From positions 1 through 14,906 of the forward strand of contig URAV01000051.1 in assembly GCA_900545915.1 (NCBI GenBank): a DNA stretch of 14,906 nucleotides, given 5' to 3'. The position numbers and the translations under genes were made by a program. The stretch's first letter is position 1. The number at the start of each line of letters is the position of its first letter. The notes under the pieces are model-generated. The model did no database searches. It was not told the DNA's origin and was given only the letters and a program-made list of their open reading frames with translations. This stretch comes from an uncultured Porphyromonadaceae bacterium. Lineage in GTDB: Bacteria; Bacteroidota; Bacteroidia; Bacteroidales; Coprobacteraceae. Positions 6,203 to 14,906 of this stretch are shown in pieces.

Positions 6203-8071
6203 ATGAAAAGTACAATTTGTAAAATTGCGATCAGCGTAATTTTGAGTTGCTTCATTTTATTTCCTCTTTCTGCGAAGCAACTTTTCGTATCTCCGGAAGG
6301 AGATGATTCTGCAGACGGGTTATCTTCCGGAAATGCATTTAAGACCCTTTCTAAAGCAATCGATGCAGCGGGAGAAGGTGATGAAATCGTCCTTTTGGGA
6401 ATTATTGACATCAGCCAAGAACCGGCCGATAAAATTTATAACAGCGACGCTTATAATAAGAATAATCAAGGTGTCAAAATTCTGGACAAAGGATTAACAA
6501 TCAGTGGTGATCCGAACCAAACTCGAACTAAAACCGGCTTTACAGGAAATAAAACGACAACATGTTTGCGGCTGGATGGATTGAACAAAAAAATAACCAT
6601 CCGAAACCTGACCATTAAAGAAGGAAACCCTACTTCTGACAAAGGTGCCGGCTGTTTCATTCGGAACGCTAATGTAGAGTTTGATAATGTTTCTTTCCAA
6701 AACAATCAAAACTACGGTAAAGTCTATGACGATTCGCACAAATTCGGAGGTGCTTTTTTTATGACAGCTACAGATTTAGAAAAATACGAAGTTACCGTCC
6801 GCAATTGTCTGTTTATGGGCAATAGTAATAAAGACGGAGGATGTATCGGTTCTCAAGGAGGTAAATTAAGGGTATATAACACCTCGTTCGTCAGTAACGA
6901 CTGCAGTGACGTAGGCGGATCGGAAGGCGCATTTTTCGGAACTGAACCGCAAGAAGCCGTAGATGTATATTTTAGAGATGTTAAAGTCGTTTCTAATTAT
7001 GTTTCAAATCGTGGCGGTGCTATATATATGAAACACCGTACCGACAAAAAGAATTTAAAAATGGTATTCGAAAATACCACATTCAATCTTAACAAAGCAA
7101 ACGGTGATAACGGCGGCGTACTGTTTTTTGAAAACGACAGAGCCAATACGACCGATGAGATACTCTTTGTAAATTGTACCATGTACGGGAATTATTGTAA
7201 ACAAAAAGGCGGCGTATTTTACTTAGGTAAAGGCATGGAGAACTCTACATTCGATGTAGTAAACTGTACAATGACTTACAATACCACCACCGGAAATGAA
7301 GGCAACGGTGGCGCTATTTATGTCATGAATGACTGCAAAAAACTGACAAAACGTTTTTACAATTGTATCATAGAAAATAATAAATCGGGAGATGTTACCA
7401 ACATGGTAAATTCGGATTTTATGGTTCAGTACCCGAATATTGAACAAATCGAACTGGATATACAAAACTCATTTGTCGGACACGACAGTTACGACAACAT
7501 GCAGAAAAGAACTGCCGAAGGAACGGACTTTACCAAAAACAACTATTTCGACTATTTCGCCGACAATGGTTCTCTCTCCGGTCTTTCCTCCTATTTCGAT
7601 TACTATGCAGAAGAGTGCTTTGCGATACCTTTAGATTCGAAAATATCGGATAAAGCGATGAATTACGGTAATGCTCAATACCTGCAAACGCTGAATATCA
7701 ATACCGACCAAGTCGGGAAGATCCGTCCTTTTACCGATGGCAAATGTTATGCAGGGTCTTGCGAAGCTACCGAAGAAGAACTCGACTATGACATATATGC
7801 TTTGGCCGTAGAAAAAACAGAAATAGAATCAGACCAAGAGAATGCAACGGTAAAAGCCTACTACACGAATAACGGTCTGGTCGTAGAATCTACACAGACA
7901 ATTACAAAAGCCGAAATTTATAGTTTATCCGGAAAACTGATCGCATCGGAGAAACTATCCGGACAAAATATCCGGGAAGAAATCTATGTAGACAACCTGA
8001 ACCCGGATATTTATATTATCCGCATAGTATCGGGCGGGAAAACTTATTCTCAGAAAATCATGATCCGGTAA
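6203..8071 (+). CDS. Secreted parallel beta-helix protein with T9SS-type C-terminal sorting domain
   Basis: This is a 622-residue exported protein of unknown molecular function. The signal peptide (1-24, ending PLSA) is followed by LFVSPEGDDSADG and a DUF1565-like start of a right-handed beta-helix. From about residue 148 to 395 there are eight irregular repeats. Each pairs an N-x-x-F/M-x-x-N turn (for example NVSFQNN, NCLFMGN, NTTFNLN, NCTMYGN) with a Gly-Gly-Ala/Val-type strand (GAGCF, GGAFF, GGCIG, EGAFF, GGAIY, GGVLF, GGVFY, GGAIY), as in Pmp-like helices. The last ~75 residues, with IYSLSGKLI and DIYIIRIVSGGKTYSQKIMIR-type ending, resemble the type A sorting domain of the type IX secretion system. 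I therefore infer surface display or release. The frame is open back to a GTG at 6164, but the ATG at 6203 gives the signal peptide and lies downstream of the predicted transcription start. It is first in the operon and 54 bp before the susC-like gene. No lyase catalytic set is evident, so a binding or structural role is as likely as an enzyme. Confidence 0.75.
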   Translation: MKSTICKIAISVILSCFILFPLSAKQLFVSPEGDDSADGLSSGNAFKTLSKAIDAAGEGDEIVLLGIIDISQEPADKIYNSDAYNKNNQGVKILDKGLTISGDPNQTRTKTGFTGNKTTTCLRLDGLNKKITIRNLTIKEGNPTSDKGAGCFIRNANVEFDNVSFQNNQNYGKVYDDSHKFGGAFFMTATDLEKYEVTVRNCLFMGNSNKDGGCIGSQGGKLRVYNTSFVSNDCSDVGGSEGAFFGTEPQEAVDVYFRDVKVVSNYVSNRGGAIYMKHRTDKKNLKMVFENTTFNLNKANGDNGGVLFFENDRANTTDEILFVNCTMYGNYCKQKGGVFYLGKGMENSTFDVVNCTMTYNTTTGNEGNGGAIYVMNDCKKLTKRFYNCIIENNKSGDVTNMVNSDFMVQYPNIEQIELDIQNSFVGHDSYDNMQKRTAEGTDFTKNNYFDYFADNGSLSGLSSYFDYYAEECFAIPLDSKISDKAMNYGNAQYLQTLNINTDQVGKIRPFTDGKCYAGSCEATEEELDYDIYALAVEKTEIESDQENATVKAYYTNNGLVVESTQTITKAEIYSLSGKLIASEKLSGQNIREEIYVDNLNPDIYIIRIVSGGKTYSQKIMIR

Positions 8072-8125
8072 CGGTCAATATGAAATATTTCAGCTAAAAT
8101 AATATTCACACATTTATAACAAACC

Positions 8126-11100
8126 ATGAAACATTTAAAAAACAGAAAAACGGAAAATACCGGTGTATATCATCCGGTTTTCAGATTCGCACTGTTTCTG
8201 TTGATCGCATTTTTATCGTTCGGAACAGCTTTTGCACAAAACTCAACGATAAAGGTCAACGGTACAGTCGTCGATGAAAACGGCGATGTAATCATAGGTG
8301 CTAACATATCCGTAGTCGGAGGTACAGCAAGCACTGTTACCAATATAGAAGGGAAATTCAGTATTCAGGCCAAAGAAAATTCTTTGATACGGGTCTCTTT
8401 TATCGGATATAAAGCACAAAATGTTCGTATCGATAAAAATAAAAAGGACATCAAAGTAACACTTGCCGAAGACACGAAAAAACTGGATGAGGTTGTTGTC
8501 ACCGCTTTAGGAATAAGCCGGGATGCAAAATCCTTAGGATATGCTCGCCAATCTATCGACATCGGCACTACAACGGAAGTACGGGATGCAAATTTGTTGA
8601 ATATGCTATCCGGAAAAGTATCCGGCGTGCAATTTATCTCGGCCGGAGGACCGACATCTTCAACACGTGTCGTTATTCGCGGAAACAATTCTCTTACCGG
8701 GAACAATCAGCCGTTATATGTCATAGACGGTATTCCCATTATGAACGAAATGGGTGAAGTAGATGATATGGACTACGGTAATGCTGCAAACAACATCAAT
8801 CCCGATGACATCGAGAGCATCGAAGTATTGAAAGGTGCAAACGCAGCCGCTTTATACGGATCGGACGGTGCAAACGGCGTTATTCTGATCACAACCAAAA
8901 AAGCCTCTCGTAAAGCCGGACTCGGCGTTTCATACGGGTTTAACATGATGTTCAACACATTGTACCAATATCCGATGTACCAAAATGTTTACGGAAGCGG
9001 TAATGCCGGGCAATTACATACAGGAATCAACACATACGATAAAAGCTGGTATGACCCTTCATTACCTTACGGAATGGCAAACCTTACTACCGATTATTCA
9101 CAATTATGTTTCGGTATGCCGATGTTGGGATTTGATATAATCGGACGTAACGGACAAGTAAAAAAATATGTCCCCGGAGACAATAATATCAGCGAATTAT
9201 ATCAAACCGGTTATATGATGACCAATAGCGTATCGATCGATAAAGTTTCGGATCTCGCATCTATTCGTTTTTCTTATACCAATACTCACGGTAACGATAT
9301 ATTGGAAGGATTTAACGAACGCGATCGGCATGCTTTCAGCCTACGTACTACGATGAAACTAAAAAAATGGTTAAGCGTCGATGTCAATACCCGCTATACG
9401 ATAGACAATGTAGATAATCGGGCATTCCGTAATAATTCAAATCGGAATCCTATCTATATGCTGACCCAAGTTCCGCGCGACGCATCGTATGAAGAATTAT
9501 CCGATTACAAAAATCCGGATGGTACGCCTCACTCTTTCCGAGGATTCCAAAATCCGTATTGGTCGATGCACGAAACATCGAATGCCGATACAAAACAATG
9601 GTTCTTCGGTGATATCACGTTAAATTTCGACCTCTATAAAGGGTTAAGACTCAGATTACGGGGAGCAACGGATATACAGACCGGATCGGGATGGACATTC
9701 TCCAACTATAACTCTCCGTTCGATGTCGACGGGCAATATGACGAATTTCAAGAAAATTCATATAATAACAATTACGAGGCCTTATTGATGTATAACAAAA
9801 GAATTAAAAAGTTCAGTATCAATGCTAATTTCGGAGGTTCGGTGCGCACACAACAAAGCAAAAAGATTCAAGACCGAGTAGATGCATTGATGCAACCCGA
9901 TGTAAAGAGCCTTGAAAACAATGCCGCACAAATAAAAGCTATAACAGGATATAATAAAAAAACGAAAGAATCGGTATTTGCTACTGCCAGTTTCGGATAT
10001 GGAGATTTTATCTATTTAGACGTAACCGGACGTAACGACTGGTCTTCTGCCTTAGGCAGGGGCAATTGGTCATACTTTTATCCCTCCGGAAGTATCAGTT
10101 TCGTATTTAGCGAACTGCTGAAAAACACAGCTATTAACAAAGTATTATCATTCGGTAAAATACGGGGCTCTATTGCAAAAGTAGGTAATGATACCGGATT
10201 CGACATGTTATATAGCAGTTACAGCTATAAAGGTTCTTATTTAGATATGTCATGGTTCGAACGTGACAATCTGGAAAAAAATCCGAATATAAAACCGGAA
10301 ACAACTCGTTCATGGGAAGTCGGAGCAGACCTCCGTTTCTTTAAAAATCGTTTGAATATCGACATCACCTACTATGACAAATCTACTTTCGACCAAATCG
10401 TACGGGCAGATGTCACAGCAGCACGTGGAGCTAATCAACTGATGTTCAATGCAGGAGAAATACGCAACTGGGGAACAGAACTTACGGTAACCGGGACACC
10501 GGTAAAAACAAAAGATTTTGAATGGACAACTTCTCTCAACTGGTCGAAAAACAATTCGGAAGTCGTATCGCTCATCGATGGAGTAAACCGTTATATGCTG
10601 ACTTCATGGAGCGGACTGAACGGCGTACAGGTATACGCCGAAGTCGGTAAACCTTACGGACAAATGTATGGTACTGACCCGGTGAGAAATGAACAAGGCC
10701 AATTCCTCGTAAATGCAGAAGGCCGTTATGCCCAAGAGGTCGATCATTATTTCGGTTCGGTATCTCCCGACTGGATCGGTGGCTGGAGTAATAAATTCAG
10801 ATGGAGAGATTTAGACTTCGGATTCCATTTCGATTTCAAGAAAGGAGGCAAAGTTTGGTCCTATTCCGGATATCAAGCCTCTGGCAATGGACTCAGTGTC
10901 CAATCACTGGAGGGACGTGACGAATATCTTTACAGTAACCTGATTGTCGGAGAAAATACCGAAGAGCGCCGAGGCTTTTTGCAACCGCAATACACCAACA
11001 AAGCTAATACCGACTATGCGGCTAATTATGTCCCATATATAGATGCATCACGTCCTAAAGGTGTATATGCTCCTAATCGAGTATATAACGAAAACGTTGA

Positions 11101-11440
11101 ATTTTGGGCCGGTAAGCCGTGCAATATAGCCTACGAACCACAAAACTACTGGCAAGGAGAATCATTCAGACAACAAAGTCGATATGTATATGATGCTTCT
11201 TACATCAAATTACGTGAAGTAAGTATCGGATATAATCTGCCGAAAAAATTCCTGCGAAAAACCCCGTTCAAATCGGCACGCATAGCAGCCGTCGGGCGTA
11301 ACCTGGCAATTATACTTCAAAATACGCCGAGAGGGCTCGATCCGGAAGCTACAAGTACGACAAGCAACGGACAAGGTCTTGAAATGGGTTTTGCCCTACC
11401 TTCGGCAAATTATGGTTTTGACCTGAAAGTATCATTCTAA
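8126..11440 (+). CDS. SusC/RagA-family TonB-dependent outer-membrane transporter
   Basis: This 1104-residue outer-membrane beta-barrel imports oligomers, usually glycans, using TonB energy, with the SusD-like protein as its lid. In order: a long signal peptide (1-37, ending TAFA before QN); a carboxypeptidase-regulatory-like beta-sandwich (about 42-118, with GTVVDENGD and VSFIGYKAQ); a TonB box LDEVVVTA (120-127); the plug domain (about 135-260), with VQFISAGGP, PLYVIDGIPI and the family signature NPDDIESIEVLKG...YGSDGANGVILITT (225-257); then the 22-strand barrel to the C-terminal phenylalanine. There is no N-terminal STN signalling domain, so the FecR/ECF-sigma type of trans-envelope control is not expected. 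The susD-like gene starts 12 bp after the stop. The substrate cannot be read from the sequence. Confidence 0.97.
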   Translation: MKHLKNRKTENTGVYHPVFRFALFLLIAFLSFGTAFAQNSTIKVNGTVVDENGDVIIGANISVVGGTASTVTNIEGKFSIQAKENSLIRVSFIGYKAQNVRIDKNKKDIKVTLAEDTKKLDEVVVTALGISRDAKSLGYARQSIDIGTTTEVRDANLLNMLSGKVSGVQFISAGGPTSSTRVVIRGNNSLTGNNQPLYVIDGIPIMNEMGEVDDMDYGNAANNINPDDIESIEVLKGANAAALYGSDGANGVILITTKKASRKAGLGVSYGFNMMFNTLYQYPMYQNVYGSGNAGQLHTGINTYDKSWYDPSLPYGMANLTTDYSQLCFGMPMLGFDIIGRNGQVKKYVPGDNNISELYQTGYMMTNSVSIDKVSDLASIRFSYTNTHGNDILEGFNERDRHAFSLRTTMKLKKWLSVDVNTRYTIDNVDNRAFRNNSNRNPIYMLTQVPRDASYEELSDYKNPDGTPHSFRGFQNPYWSMHETSNADTKQWFFGDITLNFDLYKGLRLRLRGATDIQTGSGWTFSNYNSPFDVDGQYDEFQENSYNNNYEALLMYNKRIKKFSINANFGGSVRTQQSKKIQDRVDALMQPDVKSLENNAAQIKAITGYNKKTKESVFATASFGYGDFIYLDVTGRNDWSSALGRGNWSYFYPSGSISFVFSELLKNTAINKVLSFGKIRGSIAKVGNDTGFDMLYSSYSYKGSYLDMSWFERDNLEKNPNIKPETTRSWEVGADLRFFKNRLNIDITYYDKSTFDQIVRADVTAARGANQLMFNAGEIRNWGTELTVTGTPVKTKDFEWTTSLNWSKNNSEVVSLIDGVNRYMLTSWSGLNGVQVYAEVGKPYGQMYGTDPVRNEQGQFLVNAEGRYAQEVDHYFGSVSPDWIGGWSNKFRWRDLDFGFHFDFKKGGKVWSYSGYQASGNGLSVQSLEGRDEYLYSNLIVGENTEERRGFLQPQYTNKANTDYAANYVPYIDASRPKGVYAPNRVYNENVEFWAGKPCNIAYEPQNYWQGESFRQQSRYVYDASYIKLREVSIGYNLPKKFLRKTPFKSARIAAVGRNLAIILQNTPRGLDPEATSTTSNGQGLEMGFALPSANYGFDLKVSF

Positions 11441-11452
11441 ACAAACACATTT

Positions 11453-13402
11453 ATGAAAAAAACAATAATATCTATCTGTACAGCCATCGCATTGGGCACT
11501 GCGGTTTCCTGCACCGATAACTTCGAAGATATAAATATCAACCCCAACAAAATATACGAAGCAAATCTGGAAAGTATCTTCCCGGGATCGGTATATAAAA
11601 CGATAAATGCAGTAGCGGAAATGAATTATAATCTGATGTGCTGGTGGGCACGTTATTCCGGACATTTCGGAGGTTCTGTCGATATGAATGAAAGTACATC
11701 GGACTCTTTTTATAAAAAATTTTATGTCGAAATCATCCGCGATCTTGAATTAACAGAACGACAATACGATGGTATTTCGGGTTATGAAAACCGAGTCGCT
11801 ATAGCCCGCACATGGAAAGCTTATATTTATTCGATTGTCGTATCTATGTATGGAGGTATGCCTCTGTCGGACGCTATGATTTTCGATCCGAACAAATTTC
11901 TTGTAAAACATGATACGGAAGAAGAAATGTACCGGCAAATTCTGGATATGCTGAAAAAAGCATCCGAAAGTTTTAATCCCGATGCTAGTTCTGATGTTTT
12001 GAAAAAAGATCCAATATTCAGATCTGGTTCTGGAACAACCAGTGACATTACTAAATGGCGTAAGTTTGCCAATACTCTTCGTCTGGAAGTAGCTATGCGT
12101 GCAACCAATATTGCACCTGATCTGGCAGAACAACACGCCCGGGAATGTATGGAACATGAAGATTGGATCATCTCTTCTTTAGACGACATGGTTGCTCCGG
12201 CATGGGGTAGTGATGTCTCGAATGATGTCTCTTACTACTACAACCGGTTTTTGAAAAAAATACCGACAGAAGGATTCCGTGAAGGAGACTATCCTCGTAT
12301 AAACGAATATTTTTTCATTTATTTAAGATCATATAATGACCCCCGATTAGAGGCGTTCGTAGATCCGACAGAAACACTGGAGCAATACACAGTAAGCGAT
12401 ACGATAACCCGTCCCAACCCTTACGAACCGGGATTCAGGGATTCTATCGCCGTAACCTACCGTATTCCACACCTACCGAGTCCCGAACGGAGTGGAATTT
12501 TACCTCGTGGCTGGGAAGTTGCAATCGACCCGAACTCACCGAACGGTACGACAAAATATGAATCTCCTTACACCGGAGTTTTGGCAACGCAATGGTCTCT
12601 GATAAACTATGACTTCATCAAACCGGATGCAAAATGTATACTAATGAATTGGGCAGATGCTTGTTTTCTGAAAGCAGAAGCTGCTTTACGTTACGGAATA
12701 GGATCTAAATCGGCAGAGGGGTATTATTATGAAGGAATAGAAGCCTCTTTCGCACAATACGGATTAACAAATGCAGTAAAAGAATATAAAGAACAAAACG
12801 GTATTAAATGGAACACGAACGGGAAAGGATTGACCGACTTCCGTTGTCTCTATCATGCCGACATTAACGGAGAAGGAGATTTTGACAATCATTTGGAACA
12901 AATTATCAAACAACGTTATATAGCCGATTATTTCAACGGATATTCGGCTTGGTGTCTCGAACGTCGTACCCGAGTATTGAAATTTCCTCCGTTTTTCTGT
13001 AATAGCACCACAGAAGGAAGTAACGGAACATACGACTTTATTCCCGAAAGATATGTATATCCTTTGTCTGAGATAACCAATAACACCGCTGCCTATTGGA
13101 ATGCCGTTTCAGACCTATTAACTCAAAGCCCATACCCAGTAAAAGGAATACGCAACGGAGACAATGTTCAGACTCACTTGAAAATGGCTTTGGTTAATCC
13201 TTTACTGGAAAATGCCGATGCCAATTATATGAACCGGACCATCGCTTACAGCAGCCGACATTTGCAGAAATGGTATGGTAATACGGAAGAAGAATTCATT
13301 AAAAATGTTCAAAAAACATATCCGGATGTAACCAGTAGCAAATTATTGCGCAAATATATCGGTTACAAAGCAACAGTTATCAGTACTTACGAACCTAAAT
13401 AA
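11453..13402 (+). CDS. SusD/RagB-family surface lipoprotein (SusD-like_2 type)
   Basis: This 649-residue surface lipoprotein binds the ligand and forms the lid of the SusC-like transporter encoded just upstream. The N-terminal signal ends in a lipobox AVSC with the lipidated cysteine at C20. The acidic stretch TDNFEDIN that follows is compatible with a Bacteroidetes surface-export signal. The opening DNFEDININPNK and the later LMCWWARYSGHF region are typical of the SusD-like_2 branch, as is the C-terminal QRYIADYFNGYSAWCLERRTR region. The SusD TPR-like helices lie mainly between about residues 90 and 260, and around the motif WADACFLKAEAALRYG (about 400). At 649 residues it is somewhat longer than classical SusD. 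Intergenic gaps of 12 bp upstream and 11 bp downstream show a tight operon. Confidence 0.95.
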   Translation: MKKTIISICTAIALGTAVSCTDNFEDININPNKIYEANLESIFPGSVYKTINAVAEMNYNLMCWWARYSGHFGGSVDMNESTSDSFYKKFYVEIIRDLELTERQYDGISGYENRVAIARTWKAYIYSIVVSMYGGMPLSDAMIFDPNKFLVKHDTEEEMYRQILDMLKKASESFNPDASSDVLKKDPIFRSGSGTTSDITKWRKFANTLRLEVAMRATNIAPDLAEQHARECMEHEDWIISSLDDMVAPAWGSDVSNDVSYYYNRFLKKIPTEGFREGDYPRINEYFFIYLRSYNDPRLEAFVDPTETLEQYTVSDTITRPNPYEPGFRDSIAVTYRIPHLPSPERSGILPRGWEVAIDPNSPNGTTKYESPYTGVLATQWSLINYDFIKPDAKCILMNWADACFLKAEAALRYGIGSKSAEGYYYEGIEASFAQYGLTNAVKEYKEQNGIKWNTNGKGLTDFRCLYHADINGEGDFDNHLEQIIKQRYIADYFNGYSAWCLERRTRVLKFPPFFCNSTTEGSNGTYDFIPERYVYPLSEITNNTAAYWNAVSDLLTQSPYPVKGIRNGDNVQTHLKMALVNPLLENADANYMNRTIAYSSRHLQKWYGNTEEEFIKNVQKTYPDVTSSKLLRKYIGYKATVISTYEPK

Positions 13403-13413
13403 TAGACTTTGTT

Positions 13414-14700
13414 ATGAGAACTTATATAAATCATACTTTAAAATTGGTAATGGGATTGGGGTTAATAGCCGGATTGTCCGGTTGTGAGAAAGACCGAGGA
13501 CCTTCGGTCGAAGATCACTTCCTGAATTATGAAATCCCGAATGTAGAACTAACGGCAGACTGTCCGGTAGGTGCATTTTATTATCAAAAGGGGAATTTGG
13601 ATGACGGTAAATTAGCCCGTTTAGCCCAACCTTGGGACCAGTCGAAAGGACAACTCGGTGCGAACGTAAGACCGATATTGACTGAACAAATGAATTTCGA
13701 TGTTAAAAATCCCGAATCGGTAGAGTTATATCAGCAACAGGTAGATTGGGCGATACAAGGCCGGATCGATTTTTTTATACTACCGGCTATTCAAATAGAC
13801 CTTAAAACATTCTTAAATAGCGGAAATGTGGCTATGACCGATGTTCTCGGAGGTAAAAAAGGCGCTGAATATACCGATGACGATACAGGAGAGGCAATTA
13901 CCGGAAATCCGGTACAATTGCAACGTGAAAACGGAAGATTGAGATATGCTATTTCAATAAACCCGAACAATATCACCAATGGTTTGAGTAATAGCAAATT
14001 GATCGAAGATATGCCGGATGAAACGATCAATACCGGAGAAAAAATGTCCCGGACAGATATCATGTGTAAAGCCTTTGAACAAATAGCCGTAAATTATTTT
14101 GGAGATGATAACTACTATCATATAAACGGAAGACCGCTGGTAGTAATCTTTAATCCGCATAAAATTTACACGAAAGATTCGAAAGCTCTTTATGACAAAT
14201 TGCGCACAGCAGTTCGTGAGGCTTGTGGAAAAGAAATATTTATCGTAGCACAACAAGATGCTTGGGCTCCTACTGGACGTTTCGAAGTTTTTCATTGTGC
14301 AGGCAAAGTAGACGCGATTACCACAAAAAGCATGTATGATCAAAATAATTTTAACCGGGCTTACATGTATCCTCAAATGATCGATCAGAATTGGCAATAT
14401 AATCAAGAATTCGCCGCTTCTCATTTCGGAATCGACTTTATACCTACAATCAGTCCGTCCCGTAATGCTTACATAAACATGGGAAACCAATATAATCAAC
14501 CGATAGTGGACAAAAATCCAGATACTTTCCGAACAATGTGCAATGTCGCTAAAAGGCATCTGGGAGGTACTCGAATCGTATTCCTCGAATCATTCAATGA
14601 TTGGGCGTACTATTCAGCAATAGAACCTACCGATCCGGAATATGGAAACGGTTATGGAACGACTTATCTCGATATATTGAGAGAACAATTTAAACTTTGA
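13414..14700 (+). CDS. Surface lipoprotein with GH71/99- or WbsX-like TIM-barrel domain, active site altered
   Basis: This 428-residue lipoprotein has a signal peptide with lipobox LSGC and lipidated C24, followed by the acidic/charged EKDRG. The body resembles the GH99/GH71/WbsX group: VGAFYY near residue 50, QVDWAIQGRIDFFILPAI (a strand-helix unit that lets the barrel reach the next active-site strand), NGRPLVVIFNPH in the middle, and the C-terminal SFNDWAYYSAIEP (393-405), equivalent to the FNEWHEGTQIEP motif. In GH99 enzymes the two Glu of NEWHE are the key acids. Here the first is D396 and the second is Y399, so classical GH99 catalysis looks unlikely. As the last gene of the susCD operon, 11 bp after susD, it sits where surface glycan-binding proteins are usually encoded. 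I infer a ligand-binding role, with an enzyme of different mechanism as the alternative. The family call rests on motif resemblance. Confidence 0.6.
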   Translation: MRTYINHTLKLVMGLGLIAGLSGCEKDRGPSVEDHFLNYEIPNVELTADCPVGAFYYQKGNLDDGKLARLAQPWDQSKGQLGANVRPILTEQMNFDVKNPESVELYQQQVDWAIQGRIDFFILPAIQIDLKTFLNSGNVAMTDVLGGKKGAEYTDDDTGEAITGNPVQLQRENGRLRYAISINPNNITNGLSNSKLIEDMPDETINTGEKMSRTDIMCKAFEQIAVNYFGDDNYYHINGRPLVVIFNPHKIYTKDSKALYDKLRTAVREACGKEIFIVAQQDAWAPTGRFEVFHCAGKVDAITTKSMYDQNNFNRAYMYPQMIDQNWQYNQEFAASHFGIDFIPTISPSRNAYINMGNQYNQPIVDKNPDTFRTMCNVAKRHLGGTRIVFLESFNDWAYYSAIEPTDPEYGNGYGTTYLDILREQFKL

Positions 14701-14776
14701 CTTCAATAAAAATCAGATAAACACATCACATATAAAATATCATCGGTCCAAATAGTTTATTGTATTTCCTAAAATG

Positions 14777-14817
14777 AAAAACAGGAAGGTAATTTCGGCT
14801 TACCTTCCTGTTTTTTT
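14777..14817 (+). terminator. Strong rho-independent terminator of the susCD-type operon
   Basis: A perfect 16-bp stem (14777-14792 pairs with 14800-14815; core ACAGGAAGGTAA) has the loop TTTCGGC and a seven-T tract at 14811-14817. It lies about 75 bp after the last stop codon. The A-run on the left arm means it could also act on transcripts entering from the right. Confidence 0.92.
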
Positions 14818-14838
14818 AGTCAATCGAAATTTTTCTTA

Positions 14839-14906
14839 TTTAGAGCCTGTTTAAATTTTCCAATTAGAAAATATTATCAGGTCATTTTTGCGCTTTCTTC
14901 CGGTCT
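14839..14906. mobile_element. Left end of a second copy of the MITE-like repeat (cut by the window edge)
   Basis: From 14846 to the window end the sequence aligns base for base with 2191-2251, in the same orientation (45 of 61 identical by hand count, including the runs AAATTTTCCAAT and GGTCT). The end GAGCCTGTTTAAATTTT (14843-14859) also resembles the inverted right end of the first copy (CCTGTCTGAAATTTT), which supports true terminal repeats. TTTA at 14839-14842 corresponds in place to TTAA in front of the first copy. The remainder lies outside the window. Confidence 0.5.

Noticed and set aside
6653..7395. GG-rich repeated motifs considered as a DNA-level tandem repeat
   Set aside because: The repetition is at protein level (beta-helix coils) with irregular spacing; the DNA units are not similar enough to be a tandem repeat array.
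11940..12190. A patch inside the SusD-like gene whose codons look different (more CGT, CTT and GCT) from the flanking parts
   Set aside because: It might be a recombination mosaic, but this is an impression without a computed codon statistic, and the frame and fold are continuous.
13954..14559. A 201-codon open frame on the minus strand opposite the GH99-like gene
   Set aside because: It lies wholly within the real gene. Its translation is rich in Ile, Phe, Arg and His with no domain pattern, as expected for a shadow frame.
1..14906. Search for CRISPR arrays, tRNA or rRNA genes, integrases and phage genes
   Set aside because: No regularly spaced repeats, cloverleaf-like segments, rRNA motifs or recombinase motifs were recognised by eye on either strand.

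Overview
The window looks like chromosomal DNA of a gut-type Bacteroidales bacterium. Four things point there: a SusC/SusD pair, a Bacteroidetes-type succinylornithine-like transcarbamylase next to proA, several TAnnTTTG (-7) promoter boxes, and A/T-rich translation starts without strong Shine-Dalgarno sites. A type IX secretion C-terminal sorting domain on one protein suggests a lineage that keeps T9SS. Species cannot be fixed from sequence reading alone.

Layout. (1) 2-1948 (+): a secreted GH97 glycosidase of the retaining type, probably the end of a carbohydrate locus lying to the left. (2) 1949-2341: a plus-strand terminator, a minus-strand terminator, and a ~165 bp repeat-like element with imperfect terminal inverted repeats. 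A related copy begins at the right edge of the window. (3) 2342-4588 (-): proA then argF', a short amino-acid operon joining the glutamate semialdehyde step of proline synthesis to the carbamoylation step of arginine synthesis. (4) 4703-5894 (-): a small glyoxalase-fold metalloprotein and a metallo-beta-lactamase-fold hydrolase. (5) 5895-6202: a divergent intergenic region with promoter boxes for both sides and an 18-bp direct repeat. (6) 6203-14700 (+): a compact four-gene operon closed by a strong terminator. It encodes a beta-helix protein with a T9SS-like tail, a SusC-like TonB-dependent transporter, a SusD-like lipoprotein, and a GH71/99- or WbsX-like lipoprotein.

How the genes work together. 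The SusC/SusD pair should bind a glycan or other oligomer at the surface and import it. The two flanking proteins are probably surface-exposed. The last one occupies the place where a surface glycan-binding protein (SusE/F type) or enzyme usually sits, but the acidic residues expected at a GH99 active site are not both present. No regulator and no clearly competent glycosidase is encoded inside this operon, so its ligand is unknown. The operon is the best candidate here for something undescribed: a binding/uptake locus that pairs a T9SS-type beta-helix protein with a catalytically altered GH99-like lipoprotein.
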